Source of the DNA: Amantichitinum ursilacus
GTDB lineage: Bacteria > Pseudomonadota > Gammaproteobacteria > Burkholderiales > Chitinibacteraceae
DNA length: 64,000 nucleotides
Assembly (NCBI RefSeq): GCF_001294205.1
Contig: NZ_LAQT01000010.1
Location: 1 to 64,000, forward strand
Direction: 5' to 3'
Both the position numbers and the translations under genes were made by a program. Shown here piece after piece: positions 24,461 to 33,586 of this stretch (within the stretch, counting starts at the first letter, position 1; every line of letters begins with the position of its first letter). Below the pieces are notes generated by a model. It ran no database searches. It was not told where the DNA came from and worked only from the letters and a program-made list of their open reading frames with translations.

Positions 24461-25596
24461 GCGTTGATCTCCGCGGCAACGCGGTTCAGATAAGCCCGCA
24501 TGATGTTGATATAGGGCGCGTCTTCCATCAGGAAGGCATCGTGGCCATGGCGCGATTCAATCTCGGCATAGCTGACTTCCTTGCGCGCATCCAGCAGCGC
24601 CTTGACGATCTCGCGGGAACGCGCGGGCGAAAAGCGCCAGTCCGAGGTAAACGACACCACCAGAAATTTCGCCACGGCCTGGCGCAATGCTTCGGTCAGA
24701 TCGCCGTCGTAATGGCGCGCCGGATCAAAATAATCCAGCGCCTTGGTCATCAGCAGATAAGTATTGGCGTCGAAATAATCCGAAAACTTGTCGCCCTGAT
24801 AGCGCAGATACGATTCGATTTCGAACTCGACGTCGTAGCCATACAGATATTCGCCACTACGCAGCAAGCGGCCGAATTTCTCGCCCATGCCGTCGTCGCT
24901 TAAATAAGTGATATGGCCCAGCATGCGCGCCAGACGCAGGCCGCGGCGCGGCACGGTGTTGTGCGCGTAATAATCGCCGCCATGGAAATCCGGATCGGTC
25001 AGGATGGCCTGGCGCGCCACATCGTTGAAGGCGATGTTCTGTGCGGTCAGCTTGGGCGCGGAGGCAATCACTAACGCATGGCGCACACGCTCCGGATAGC
25101 TGATAGTCCAGCGCAGCGCCTGCATGCCGCCCAGGCTGCCGCCGATAATGGCGGCAAAGCGATAAATGCCCAGCTGATCAGCCAGCCGCGCCTGGGTTTC
25201 CACCCAGTCGCGCACCAGTACCAGCGGAAAGCTCGATCCATACGGCTTGCCCGTTGCGGGGTCGATGCTGGAAGGCCCGGTCGAACCATGACAACCGCCC
25301 AGGTTGTTCAGCCCGATCACAAAAAAACGGTTGGTATCGATCGGCTTGCCCGGCCCCACCATGTTGTCCCACCAGCCTGCGGCCTTGTCGGTTTCTTTGT
25401 AGCGACCGGCCACATGGTGGTGCCCCGACAGCGCATGGCAGATCAGGATGGCGTTGGATTTCTCGGCGTTCAGCGTGCCGTAGGTCTCGTAGACCAATTG
25501 ATAATGCGGCAACACAACGCCGCTGGAGAGTGCAATCGGCGTGTCGAACACCGCCGTCTGCGGTGTGACCAGACCAACACTGCCAGAACCTTGCAT
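24457..25596 (-). CDS. metX: Homoserine O-acyltransferase MetX
   Basis: First committed step of methionine synthesis: acylates homoserine with acetyl-CoA or succinyl-CoA. The protein is 379 residues, alpha/beta-hydrolase fold. Catalytic Ser is in [14 protein letters not shown] near residue 148, Asp in [10 protein letters not shown] near residue 310, and His in [10 protein letters not shown] near residue 343. MetX proteins paired with MetW in proteobacteria have often been found to use succinyl-CoA, so the name homoserine O-succinyltransferase may be right; motifs alone do not settle it. It overlaps metW at its end. The upstream 238 bases hold no recognisable SAM riboswitch. Confidence 0.95.
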   Translation of the reverse strand: MQGSGSVGLVTPQTAVFDTPIALSSGVVLPHYQLVYETYGTLNAEKSNAILICHALSGHHHVAGRYKETDKAAGWWDNMVGPGKPIDTNRFFVIGLNNLGGCHGSTGPSSIDPATGKPYGSSFPLVLVRDWVETQARLADQLGIYRFAAIIGGSLGGMQALRWTISYPERVRHALVIASAPKLTAQNIAFNDVARQAILTDPDFHGGDYYAHNTVPRRGLRLARMLGHITYLSDDGMGEKFGRLLRSGEYLYGYDVEFEIESYLRYQGDKFSDYFDANTYLLMTKALDYFDPARHYDGDLTEALRQAVAKFLVVSFTSDWRFSPARSREIVKALLDARKEVSYAEIESRHGHDAFLMEDAPYINIMRAYLNRVAAEINA

Positions 25597-25834
25597 GGGT
25601 GATTCCTGTGTACTGTGCGGGCAACCAGAGCGCAGCCGCCGCCGTGAGCGAGTGGATGATTTTATCCAATGCCGCCGTGCATCGCATCAAGCAATCACCG
25701 CACGCCCACCGCCATCGCCCGCCAGCGCGGCTTTTGCCCCCGATGCCCTCTATACGGGGCAGGCGCGGGGCGGCGCTTGTGTTGGGGTGCCAGGTTGGCG
25801 ATCATAGCGCCCTGTCCTTTTTGCGCTTCTGATC

Positions 25835-26590
25835 ATGCCCACTCTCGGCGTTGCCCTGATTACCAAAAACGCCGCCGCGCACCTTGCCCCGTGTCTGCAA
25901 GCCGTGGCGTGGGCCGACCGTATTGTCGTGCTTGATAGCGGCAGTACCGATGCCACGCTGGAGATCGCACGCGCACATGGCGCCGAAGTGCATATCAACG
26001 CGCAATGGCCTGGTTTTGGTCCGCAAAAAAACCGTGTGCTGGCTTTGCTGGATACCGACTGGATTCTGGCCATCGACGCCGACGAAGTGGTCAGCCCGCA
26101 ACTGGCCGCATCGGTGCAGCAACGCGTGGCCAACACCACCACTGCGGGCGATGTCTACAGCCTGTCGCGCCTGTCCAATTATTGCGGGCGCTGGATGAAG
26201 CATTCCGGCTGGTATCCCGACCACGTGGCGCGCCTGTTCCGCCGCGGTAGCGCGCATTATTCGGATGACCTGATCCACGAGCGCCTGGTGTACAGCGGCC
26301 CTGCGCCCGCGCTGGCGGGCGAACTGCTGCATTACTCGTTTGATAACCTTGATCAGGTGCTGGACAAGGTCAACCGTTACTCCGCCGCCGGGGCTGAACA
26401 GCGTTTGCAACGCGGCCAGCGCGCGTCGTTGGGCAAGGCGGTGTTTAAAGGTTTCTGGACCTTTGTGCGCACGTATTTCTTCAAGGCCGGTTTTCTGGAC
26501 GGGCGCGAAGGTTTTATCCTGGCGGTATCCAACGCCGAAGGCGCGTACTACCGTTATCTCAAACTCATGTATCTGCAAGAACGCCCGTGA
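25835..26590 (+). CDS. Glycosyltransferase family 2, LPS core (WaaE-like)
   Basis: A GT-A fold transferase acting on the cytoplasmic face of the inner membrane in LPS or lipid-linked glycan assembly. It opens LGVALITKNAAAHLAPCL, has VVLDSGSTDATLEIARAHGA (nucleotide-sugar site) and WILAIDADEVVSP (DxD near residue 80), then YCGRWMKHSGWYPDHVARLFRR, a signature of the WaaE/KdtX-type LPS core glucosyltransferases. The C-terminal region FKGFWTFVRTYFFKAGFLDG is amphipathic and probably membrane-associated. It overlaps the next glycosyltransferase by four bases. In many relatives waaE sits beside coaD or waa genes; here it does not. Confidence 0.85.
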   Translation: MPTLGVALITKNAAAHLAPCLQAVAWADRIVVLDSGSTDATLEIARAHGAEVHINAQWPGFGPQKNRVLALLDTDWILAIDADEVVSPQLAASVQQRVANTTTAGDVYSLSRLSNYCGRWMKHSGWYPDHVARLFRRGSAHYSDDLIHERLVYSGPAPALAGELLHYSFDNLDQVLDKVNRYSAAGAEQRLQRGQRASLGKAVFKGFWTFVRTYFFKAGFLDGREGFILAVSNAEGAYYRYLKLMYLQERP

Positions 26591-27429
26591 AAGTCGCCAT
26601 TATTGTTTCGACCTATAACCGCATCGACGCCCTCAATGCGGTGCTCAGCGCGCTGTCGCAACAGACCGGCGTGACCGCGGCGGACTGGGAGGTCCTGGTG
26701 GCCGACGATGGTTCCGGCCCGGCCACGCGCCAGTGCATCGAAAGCTGGCAACAGCGCTTTCCGTGCCGGTTGGACCATGTCTGGCACGAAGACACCGGCT
26801 TTCGCCTGGCCGCCATCCGCAACCTCAGCGTCGGCCGCACGCGCGCCGATTACCTGGTGTTTCTGGATGGCGATTGCATGCCTTTTCCCGACTTTGTGGC
26901 GCAACACCGCGCGCTGGCCGAACACGGCTGGTTTGTCGCGGGCAATCGGGTATTGCTCAGCGAGCGCTTTACCCCCGAGCTACTGGCATCACCCACCCCC
27001 GCCGCCCCCATCCACTGGAACCCACTGCAATGGCTGGCCGCGCGTTACGGCGGCAAGGCCAATCGCGGCTGGCCGTGGTTGCGCTTGAGCCTGAGCCAGA
27101 TGCGCAAACGCCGTCCCACGCGCTGGCAAGTGCTGAAGGGCTGCAATATCGGTGTATGGCGTCATGATTTTCTGGCGGTGGATGGCTTTGATGAGGCGTT
27201 TTCGGGTTGGGGGCATGAGGATTCGGACTTTGCCATCCGGCTGATTCGCGCCGGGCTCAAGCTCAAGGACGGCCGCTTTGCGGTGCCGGTGCTGCACTTG
27301 TGGCACAAGGAAAATGACCGCAGCCAGCAACCGGAAAACCAACGCCGTTTGCAGGCGACGTTGAATGGCAAGCACACCCGGGCCGAGCGCGGATTAAGCC
27401 AGTACGCCAATCCAGGCACGCGCGGTTAA
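26587..27429 (+). CDS. Glycosyltransferase family 2 with galactosyltransferase-type C-terminal domain
   Basis: This is a second GT2 enzyme, 280 residues, translated from a GTG that overlaps the previous stop (GTGA). N-terminal VAIIVSTYNRIDALNAVLSAL, WEVLVADDGSGPATRQ, and YLVFLDGDCMPFPDF (DxD near residue 97). The C-terminal part has GCNIGVWRHDFLAVDGFDE followed by SGWGHEDSDFAIRLIRAG, the W-G-x-E-D motif of the Glyco_transf_7C domain that supplies the catalytic base. A role in LPS outer core or capsule is inferred from the WaaE-like partner. Confidence 0.87.
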   Translation: MKVAIIVSTYNRIDALNAVLSALSQQTGVTAADWEVLVADDGSGPATRQCIESWQQRFPCRLDHVWHEDTGFRLAAIRNLSVGRTRADYLVFLDGDCMPFPDFVAQHRALAEHGWFVAGNRVLLSERFTPELLASPTPAAPIHWNPLQWLAARYGGKANRGWPWLRLSLSQMRKRRPTRWQVLKGCNIGVWRHDFLAVDGFDEAFSGWGHEDSDFAIRLIRAGLKLKDGRFAVPVLHLWHKENDRSQQPENQRRLQATLNGKHTRAERGLSQYANPGTRG

Positions 27430-27466
27430 CCGAGAGAAATGATCCACCGGCGTGTGCCACCCGCCG

Positions 27467-28393
27467 TCAGCTGATGTACATCAGGCAGATCGACAGCGTA
27501 ACCAGCGACCCGAGCGTCGAAACCAGAATCACGCTCGACACCACCGCCGCCTCGCGCCGATAAAACTCTGCCAGCATAAACGGCCCGGTGCCGGTGGGCA
27601 GCGCGCTAAGCAACAGCGCCGAATTGGCCCACAGCGGCGGCAGATGCAGCACGCGAAACGCCAGAAACCACGTTACCAGCGGCTGGATAATCAGCTTGGC
27701 CAGCACTAGCGCCATCGATCCCTGCCGCGTGCCTTCCTGCTTTTGCGCCAGAAACAAACCCAGCGCCACCAGCGCGCACGGGCTGGCCGCGCCGCCGAGC
27801 AATTTCATAAACGTATGCACCGCGCTCGGCAGCGGCTGGCCGGTGGCGGCCCAGCACGCGCCCAGAATCGGCGAGACGATCAGCGGATTGCTGGCCAGCG
27901 CCTTCACTACTTTCAGCACAGCGTGATGCAGTTTCTTTTCGGTCTGCAGGCCTACCTCGATGCACACCACCGCCACGCCAAACAGCACGCACACCACCAC
28001 CAGCGTGGCCAACAAGGCCGGTTCCAGACTGTCTTGCCCCAGCGCCAGCACACACAGCGGAATTCCGATAAAGCCGGTGTTGGCATACGACGCGCTCAGG
28101 CTATCGATACTGGCATCCACCAGCCGCCGTTGCTGACGTAGCCGCGCCAGCAGCGTAATCACAAACACCGCCGCCGAGCCTGCGCCAAACGCCAACAAAA
28201 AGCCCGGTTGCCACACTTGCTGCCAGCTGGATGCCGCGGTCACGTCAAACAGCAAGGCGGGCAGGCCCAGCCACACCACAAAGCGATTCAGTTCCGAGGA
28301 GGCGGCAGGCCCCAGCTTGCCGCTGCGGCGGCACACATAACCCGCCAGGATCAGCGCAAACACGGGCAAAACGGCGTGGATAACAGCAAACAT
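27467..28393 (-). CDS. AEC-family (auxin efflux carrier-like) transporter
   Basis: An integral membrane protein with ten predicted helices and 308 residues, in the bile/arsenite/riboflavin-transporter-related AEC family. It opens FAVIHAVLPVFALILAGYV and has NRFVVWLGLPALLFDVTAA, SASYANTGFIGIPLCVLALG (first broken-helix motif with Asn-Thr-Gly) and LLLSALPTGTGPFMLAEFYRRE (second). Bacterial members export organic acids or amino acids such as malate; the substrate is unknown. The ATG at 28393 is preferred; a GTG at 28411 is also in frame and neither has a clear ribosome-binding site. It is divergent from a LysR gene that may control it. Confidence 0.85.
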   Translation of the reverse strand: MFAVIHAVLPVFALILAGYVCRRSGKLGPAASSELNRFVVWLGLPALLFDVTAASSWQQVWQPGFLLAFGAGSAAVFVITLLARLRQQRRLVDASIDSLSASYANTGFIGIPLCVLALGQDSLEPALLATLVVVCVLFGVAVVCIEVGLQTEKKLHHAVLKVVKALASNPLIVSPILGACWAATGQPLPSAVHTFMKLLGGAASPCALVALGLFLAQKQEGTRQGSMALVLAKLIIQPLVTWFLAFRVLHLPPLWANSALLLSALPTGTGPFMLAEFYRREAAVVSSVILVSTLGSLVTLSICLMYIS

Positions 28394-28498
28394 GATGGGC
28401 AGCGCGCGCACGGTCTAAGGCAAGGAACTCAGCTTAACCATCGCCATCGATGCGGGCCAATGCTATATAGAGGGCTGATTGATACTGGATGAGCATCG

Positions 28499-29377
28499 AT
28501 GCTGGAAACCCGTCAGCTGCATTATTTTGTCGCCCTGGCCGACACGCTGCACTTTGGCCGCGCTGCCGAGCAATTGCATATCACGCAGCCGCCGCTATCG
28601 CGCCAGATTGCGGCGCTGGAACAGCAACTGGGCGTTACCTTGCTGGCGCGCAATTCGCGTAGCGTTACGCTCACGGCGGCTGGGCGACGATTGCACGCCG
28701 AGGCCAGGCAGATTCTGGCTGCGCTGGCGCAAGCCGAGCGCGTCACACGTTCCACCGCGCAGGGCGAGCTGGGCGAAGTGCGGCTCAGCTTTACCATGGC
28801 CGCAGCGTGGAATGTGCTGCCCGCCTTGCTGAAAACCTGGCAACACGGCGCACCGGGCATCACGGTGACCTTGCGCGAAGTGACGCCCGACGTGCTGGCC
28901 GACGCGTTGGCGCGCGGCGAGACCGACCTGGCCATCACCTTTCCATGGAAACAACCGAGCCTGCTGCACTACCAGCCGCTGTTTGCCGAGCCGCTGTGCG
29001 CCGTATTGCCCGCGGCGCATCGGCTGGCACAACACACTACGCTGGATGTGGCGCTGCTGGCGCAAGAACCCTTCATCACGTTTCCGCGCGACGTCGCCCC
29101 GGCCCTGCACGATGCAGTGTTTGGCTGCTGCATGGAACACGGTTTCGCACCCGCCATCCAGCTGGAAACCCGCCTGCAGCAAACCATCGTCAATCTGGTG
29201 GCGGAAGGCCTGGGCGTAGCGCTGGTGCCCGCGTCGATGCGCAAAATGCAATTGGCGGGCGCGGTATTTATTGATCTGGCGCGCAGCCCTCAGGTTGAAC
29301 AGGGCCTGAGCTGGAGCGCGCACAACGATAATCCGTGTCTGCCGCTGTTGTTAGCGCTGACGCCGGCCCCATCTTGA
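28499..29377 (+). CDS. LysR-family transcriptional regulator
   Basis: 292 residues. The helix-turn-helix at the N-terminus reads LETRQLHYFVALADTLHFGRAAEQL followed by HITQPPLSRQIAALEQQLG. The effector domain starts near residue 90 (GEVRLSFTMAAAWNVLPALL) and has PFITFPRDVAP and VAEGLGVALVPASM. CATCGATG palindromes occur at 28445-28452 and, spanning the start codon, 28494-28501 (within AGCATCGATGCT), possible sites for autoregulation. It is divergent from the AEC transporter and just ahead of a flavin reductase gene on the same strand, so it may control both. Confidence 0.88.
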   Translation: MLETRQLHYFVALADTLHFGRAAEQLHITQPPLSRQIAALEQQLGVTLLARNSRSVTLTAAGRRLHAEARQILAALAQAERVTRSTAQGELGEVRLSFTMAAAWNVLPALLKTWQHGAPGITVTLREVTPDVLADALARGETDLAITFPWKQPSLLHYQPLFAEPLCAVLPAAHRLAQHTTLDVALLAQEPFITFPRDVAPALHDAVFGCCMEHGFAPAIQLETRLQQTIVNLVAEGLGVALVPASMRKMQLAGAVFIDLARSPQVEQGLSWSAHNDNPCLPLLLALTPAPS

Positions 29378-29402
29378 GCAAATTGCCTCCAGGACCCCTG
29401 CC

Positions 29403-29966
29403 ATGCGCCAACCCGTAGAACTCGCCAAATCGTATCGTCTGCTGAACCACGGCCCCACTGTGCTGGTCACCAGCGCGCATGGTGGCAAACAGAATGTGAT
29501 GGCCGCCGCGTGGGCGATGCCGCTGGATTTTGCGCCTGCCAAAATGCTGGTCATCATCGACAAGAAAACCGCCACGCGCGGTTTGATCGAAGCCTCGGGC
29601 GAATTTGCGCTGAACATCCCCAGCCGCGCGATGGCTGAAGCGACGCTGAAAGTGGGCTCGGTGTCGGGTGCGGATGTGGACAAGTTTGCCGCGGTGGGGC
29701 TGACCACGTTTGCCAGCAGCCAGATTGGCGCACCGCTGATTGAAGGCTGCCTGGGCTGGCTGGAATGCAAGGTGATTCCCGAGCCACACAACCAGCAAGC
29801 GTATGACATGTTTATCGGCGAAGTGGTGGCCGCGCATGCCGATCCGCGCGTGTTTAATGGCGGCCATTGGCAACACGACGAAGGCGTGCCGCGCTCGATT
29901 CATTACATTGCGGGCGGCTCGTTTTTTGAGACGGGCGATATCTTCGAGATTAAATCGGAGCGCTAA
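29403..29966 (+). CDS. Flavin reductase-like FMN-binding protein
   Basis: 187 residues with the FMN-binding split-barrel layout: GPTVLVTSAHGGKQNVMAAAW (near residue 17), PAKMLVIIDKKTATRGLIEASGEFALNIPS, and CKVIPEPHNQQAYDMFIGEVVAAHADP. Members reduce flavin with NAD(P)H or act as uncharacterised flavoproteins. It starts 26 bases after the LysR gene, so the two may share a transcript. A stem-loop lies after the stop. Confidence 0.85.
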   Translation: MRQPVELAKSYRLLNHGPTVLVTSAHGGKQNVMAAAWAMPLDFAPAKMLVIIDKKTATRGLIEASGEFALNIPSRAMAEATLKVGSVSGADVDKFAAVGLTTFASSQIGAPLIEGCLGWLECKVIPEPHNQQAYDMFIGEVVAAHADPRVFNGGHWQHDEGVPRSIHYIAGGSFFETGDIFEIKSER

Positions 29967-29977
29967 CCGGCGCGAAC

Positions 29978-30002
29978 GGGATCAGGCGGCCTGCCTGATC
30001 CC
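29978..30002. terminator. Stem-loop between convergent genes
   Basis: GGGATCAGGC, five-base loop, GCCTGATCCC: ten perfect pairs between the flavin reductase stop and the H1-like stop. There is no long T-run in either direction, so termination strength is uncertain. Confidence 0.6.
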
Positions 30003-30010
30003 CTGCTCAC

Positions 30011-30979
30011 TTATTTAGCTTTGGTTTTGGCTTTGCTGGCGGACGCCTTGCTGGCGGCTTTGGGCTTGGCCGCAGCTTTGCTGGCGGTGGCTGCTTTGGA
30101 GGTCGCTGCTTTTGGCGCTGCGGCCTTGGCGGTGGCGGATTTTGTGGCGGCGGATTTTGTGGTGGCGGATTTTGCCGCAGCCGGTTTGGCCGCTGCCGCT
30201 TTCGGTGCCGCCGCTTTCGGTGCCGCCGCTTTGGCCGTGCTGGCTTTGGCCGTCGCCGCTTTACTGGTCGCTACCTTTGTTGTGGCGGTAGCCGCGCCGC
30301 TGGAGGGCTCCGCCGCAGCCTTCGTCGCAGGCTTCGCAGCCGCAGTTTTCGGGGCCGCTTTTTGGGTGGTGGCGGTTTTGCTGGCGGTGGCTTTAGACGT
30401 GGCCGATTTGTTCGTCGTCGCTTTGCTCGTCGCTGCTTTGCTCGTCGCTGCTTTGCTGTCCGTTGCCGAAGCGCTGGCCGCTGGTTTCGCTGCGGCTTTC
30501 TTCGCGGTGCTCGCGGTGCTCGCGGTTTTGGCTGCCGGTTTAGCGGTGGCGGCTTTGCCGGTCGTGGATTTGGCGGCTGCGGTTTCAGGCGCTGCCGTCT
30601 TGCTGGATGCCGCCTTCGCTTTCGGTGCGGCCTTGGCGCTGCTGCTGGCCTCGGCCGTCGCTGCGGCAGCGGTTTTGCTGGCCGGCTTTGCAGACGCTTT
30701 TGCAGCTGGTTTTGCCGCCGCCTTGGATGTGGCTTTCGCTGCCGGTTTGGCTGCCGCCTTGGTCGCCGCCTTGCTCGCGGTTTTGCTCACGCTGCTGGCG
30801 GTGGTGGTGGCCGCTGTCACCGCAGCGGTATCTGCCGCGGCCGCTTTCGGTTTGGTGGTTTTCGGGGTGGTGGTTTTAGCTCCGGTCGCCCGTGTTGCCT
30901 TGGGAGGAAGCTTGGCCGTCGCCGCGACGATGCCGGGCGTGGCGGAAGTGGTTTTACGGGTTGCGGGTGCCTTGGCCAT
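30011..30979 (-). CDS. Histone H1-like Ala/Lys-rich nucleoprotein
   Basis: The 322-residue protein is built almost only of Ala, Lys, Thr, Ser and Pro in irregular tandem repeats such as KAAAKPAAK, KAATSKAAT and AKAAAPKAAA, ending SKAKTKAK. This is the composition of bacterial H1-like proteins (AlgP, HctB, BpH1-like), which bind DNA or RNA through their positive charge. They are common in betaproteobacteria and vary in length by repeat expansion. The start at 30979 (MAKAPATRK) has GAGGA five bases upstream; 13 further codons upstream are not needed. The strand opposite carries a long open frame that is a by-product of the repeat. Confidence 0.85.
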   Translation of the reverse strand: MAKAPATRKTTSATPGIVAATAKLPPKATRATGAKTTTPKTTKPKAAAADTAAVTAATTTASSVSKTASKAATKAAAKPAAKATSKAAAKPAAKASAKPASKTAAAATAEASSSAKAAPKAKAASSKTAAPETAAAKSTTGKAATAKPAAKTASTASTAKKAAAKPAASASATDSKAATSKAATSKATTNKSATSKATASKTATTQKAAPKTAAAKPATKAAAEPSSGAATATTKVATSKAATAKASTAKAAAPKAAAPKAAAAKPAAAKSATTKSAATKSATAKAAAPKAATSKAATASKAAAKPKAASKASASKAKTKAK

Positions 30980-31201
30980 GGTGGTCCTCATCAAGTGAAT
31001 TCTGAGCAGTTTCTGCACAAAAATAGGCGGTGCCTGGGCCCGCGCCTACCAGACAACTCAATCGCGCCGCCAGACGGCGCGTATCCACAGCCTTATTACC
31101 CATAACCGCACGCCAGCTTTGCAAAGCCGCACCAGCGCCGCTGCGGATGCATACAGCATAGTCGCTAATGCGCCACATAAAAGCTGGCAAGCCCAGTGCA
31201 A

Positions 31202-31687
31202 TCAAATGGCGGCGTTTTCTGCCAGCGTCTGCACGCCGGTTTCGCCAATCTGGCTATCGGCCGCATCGCTACGCAGCCACTGCGCCACATAGTCGATCAG
31301 CAAAAATTCGGGGTTGCGGCGGGCGGCGCGCACCGCGCATTCCCACACCACCAGCACGCGCCAGCCCAAGGTTTGCAGCGCGGCGATATCACGTTGATCG
31401 CGTGCGCGGTTCTGGTTGATTTTGCCCATCCAGAATTCGGTGCGGGTTTGCGGCACTTTAAAGTAACGGCAATCGTGGCCGTGCCAGAAACAACCGTGAA
31501 TCAACACCACCGCGTTATGGCGTGGCAGCACCAGATCGGGTTTGCCCGGCAGTGTTTTTACATGCAGTCGATAGCGCAAGCCGCGCGCGTGCAGGCCGTG
31601 ACGCAAGATCAATTCGGGGGACGTATTCTTGCCGCGGATGCCAGACATCATCCGGCTGCGGGTGGCGGCGTCCACCACGTCGGTCAT
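31202..31687 (-). CDS. vsr: Very short patch repair endonuclease Vsr
   Basis: Vsr nicks 5' of the T in T:G mismatches that arise from deamination of 5-methylcytosine at Dcm sites. From [21 protein letters not shown] the 161-residue protein shows the family blocks: SRMMSGIRGKNTSPEL, LRYRLHVKTLPGKPDLVLP (catalytic Asp in PDLV), VVLIHGCFWHGHDC (His/Trp/Cys zinc and intercalation region), and TEFWMGKINQNRARD. The ATG overlaps the Dcm stop by one base (TGATG), a coupled pair. The upstream extension to 31807 overlaps dcm and is not real. Confidence 0.96.
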   Translation of the reverse strand: MTDVVDAATRSRMMSGIRGKNTSPELILRHGLHARGLRYRLHVKTLPGKPDLVLPRHNAVVLIHGCFWHGHDCRYFKVPQTRTEFWMGKINQNRARDQRDIAALQTLGWRVLVVWECAVRAARRNPEFLLIDYVAQWLRSDAADSQIGETGVQTLAENAAI

Positions 31688-32922
31688 CACGCCACCACGC
31701 GTTCCGGCGCTGCATCCAGCCACGGCCGCACCAGCCGCGCCACCTCGGCAAACACCGGCACTACCACCGAATTGCCAAACTGTTTGTACGCACGCGTATC
31801 CGAACACGGAATGCGAAAACTATCCGGATAGCCCATCAGCCGCGCGCATTCCCGCGGGGTAAGCCGGCGCGGGTTCTGGCCCGGGCCGGCGTCAACCAGG
31901 ATTTCGGAGCCATCTTTGTAATAGCGCGCTGACAACGTGCGCGTAACGCTGTGCGCGTTCACCAGGCCAAAGCCAAAGCCATTGCCTTTGGCGCGATGCT
32001 TGTCGGCATACATTTGCAGGTAGGCCCACAGCTTGTCGGTCAGCGTGTATTTGGGCTGCACCTGGCGCCGGGCGTGGTCAAAAAAGCGATCGCCATCGTG
32101 TTCCAGCACAGGTTCGCTGCCATCGGTGCGATGCAGGATTTGCCCCAGTCGCACCGTGCCTTTTTCGGGTAGATCAAGCGCATCCCAACTAAATGGCACT
32201 GGATCGCGGAAGCCGACAATCACGATGCGTTCGCGGTGCTGCGGCACCCAATGCTGGCCGTCCAGAATGCGGTAATGCACGTGGTAACCGAGCTCTTCGC
32301 GCAGCGTGTGCAGGATGACGGCAAAGGTGCGGCCCTGATCATGCGAGTGCAGGTTTTTGACGTTTTCCAGCACAAACGCTTTGGGCCGATGCGCCGCCAG
32401 TATCCGCGCCACATCAAAAAACAAGGTGCCCTGGGTGGCATCGGCAAAACCGTGTGCGCGGCCCAAGGCGTTTTTCTTGGAAACGCCCGCAATCGAAAAC
32501 GGTTGGCACGGAAACCCCGCCAGCAGCACGTCGTGTTCGGGGATCACCGCTTCGGCCACCTGCGTGATATCGCCCGCCACTTCCTGGCCATCGGGGTAAT
32601 TGGAGTGATAGGTCTTTTGCGCGTAGGCATCCCATTCGCTGGTAAACACGCACTGCCCGCCCGCGCCTTCAAATGCCTGGCGCAAGCCGCCAATACCGGC
32701 GAACAGATCGATAAAACGGAATTCATCGCCACCGCCCGCATACGGCGTTTGCGCCAGCATCTGGCGCAAGGCGGCGTCGACATAGGCTTTGGGCTTACTC
32801 TCGCCATTCATCCAGCGGCCCACCGTCACCGGATCCACCCCAAGCTGTTGCGCCACAGCGGGGCGGGAATAGCGTTGCAGTACGTCTTGCAACAGCGCGA
32901 GTGTGGTGGGGGCAGTGGTCAT
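31687..32922 (-). CDS. dcm: DNA cytosine-5 methyltransferase, Dcm-type
   Basis: 411 residues with the full C5-methyltransferase set: motif [20 protein letters not shown] (near residue 69), motif [17 protein letters not shown] with catalytic Cys near residue 138, motif [10 protein letters not shown], motif [15 protein letters not shown], and motif [20 protein letters not shown]. The N-terminal 55 residues look like a helix-turn-helix ([23 protein letters not shown]), as in E. coli Dcm. No restriction enzyme is adjacent, but vsr is, so this is the solitary Dcm/Vsr arrangement. Recognition of CCWGG is inferred by analogy. Confidence 0.95.
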   Translation of the reverse strand: MTTAPTTLALLQDVLQRYSRPAVAQQLGVDPVTVGRWMNGESKPKAYVDAALRQMLAQTPYAGGGDEFRFIDLFAGIGGLRQAFEGAGGQCVFTSEWDAYAQKTYHSNYPDGQEVAGDITQVAEAVIPEHDVLLAGFPCQPFSIAGVSKKNALGRAHGFADATQGTLFFDVARILAAHRPKAFVLENVKNLHSHDQGRTFAVILHTLREELGYHVHYRILDGQHWVPQHRERIVIVGFRDPVPFSWDALDLPEKGTVRLGQILHRTDGSEPVLEHDGDRFFDHARRQVQPKYTLTDKLWAYLQMYADKHRAKGNGFGFGLVNAHSVTRTLSARYYKDGSEILVDAGPGQNPRRLTPRECARLMGYPDSFRIPCSDTRAYKQFGNSVVVPVFAEVARLVRPWLDAAPERVVA

Positions 32923-32988
32923 CAGAGGTCGGCGGGAATTTTTGCTGCATTATGCATGCAGTTATCCCGCCGGACCAAGCGGCGTGCG

Positions 32989-33462
32989 TTATTGGACGGA
33001 GTCTTTGGCCACGCGGTGCTGCGGCTTCTTGCGCACGTACACCGTCTTTTTGACCAGCGCCACGCGCTTTTGCTGTGCGTCGAAGATTTCGACGTCGAAC
33101 TCGGCCAGGTGTTTGTCGCCGTCGGCGGTGGCGGCGCGGATGGCGTCGATTTGCGCCTGGTTGAGCGTAAACGTGGCGCGCACGGTGCCGCGGCCGGGGG
33201 CTTCAAAGTCGATTTCGGCGCGGCGGTCCCACACGTAGTAATCGCGGCCCATGATCTGCATCAGCATCGCCATGTACCACGGGTCGGTCATGGCATACAG
33301 GCTGCCGCCAAAGTGCGTGCGCATGATATTGAGGTTAAGCCAGTACGAGCGCATGGCGACGTCGATGCGGCGGAAGTCTTTGGCGACGTGGGTGCAGCGG
33401 ATGCCGGCAAACAAAAACGGCGGCCACAGGTTGATCAGAAAGCGCCACAAAAACAGATGCAT
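32989..33462 (-). CDS. DUF4442 protein, hot-dog-fold thioesterase-like
   Basis: 157 residues. The motif FRRIDVAMRSYWLNLNIMRTHFGGSLYAMTD-like stretch near residues 30-60 and RAEIDFEAPGRGTVRATFTL near residue 83 are the DUF4442 pattern, a hot-dog fold related to PaaI/YiiD thioesterases. The opening MHLFLWRFLINLWPPFLFAG is hydrophobic and is usual for the family. The substrate is unknown. It stands between dcm and the CNNM gene on the same strand, with gaps of about 65 and 125 bases. Confidence 0.82.
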   Translation of the reverse strand: MHLFLWRFLINLWPPFLFAGIRCTHVAKDFRRIDVAMRSYWLNLNIMRTHFGGSLYAMTDPWYMAMLMQIMGRDYYVWDRRAEIDFEAPGRGTVRATFTLNQAQIDAIRAATADGDKHLAEFDVEIFDAQQKRVALVKKTVYVRKKPQHRVAKDSVQ

Positions 33463-33586
33463 GATCGAGCGATCCGGAGAAAGACAAAAACGTGGCCGCA
33501 GTGTGCGCGCCGCGCCGGGCGGCGGCGATCAGCAATCACCGCGACGTGGATGTTTGAAACGGCCGCAGGCGGGCGTAGGCGTAAGG

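Noticed and set aside
25597-25834. SAM riboswitch upstream of metX
   Set aside because: The gap was read for known SAM-riboswitch core motifs and none was found; only a weak TAAAAT -10-like word is present.
30021-30998. A 325-codon Ala/Val/Leu-rich open frame on the plus strand opposite the H1-like gene
   Set aside because: It is the mirror of the Ala/Lys repeats on the other strand, has no ribosome-binding site and looks like an endless hydrophobic repeat. The minus-strand gene has a proper start and a known family composition.
31688-31807. N-terminal extension of vsr into dcm
   Set aside because: The extra 40 residues are a frame-shifted reading of the dcm end. The vsr family starts at the methionine that overlaps the dcm stop.
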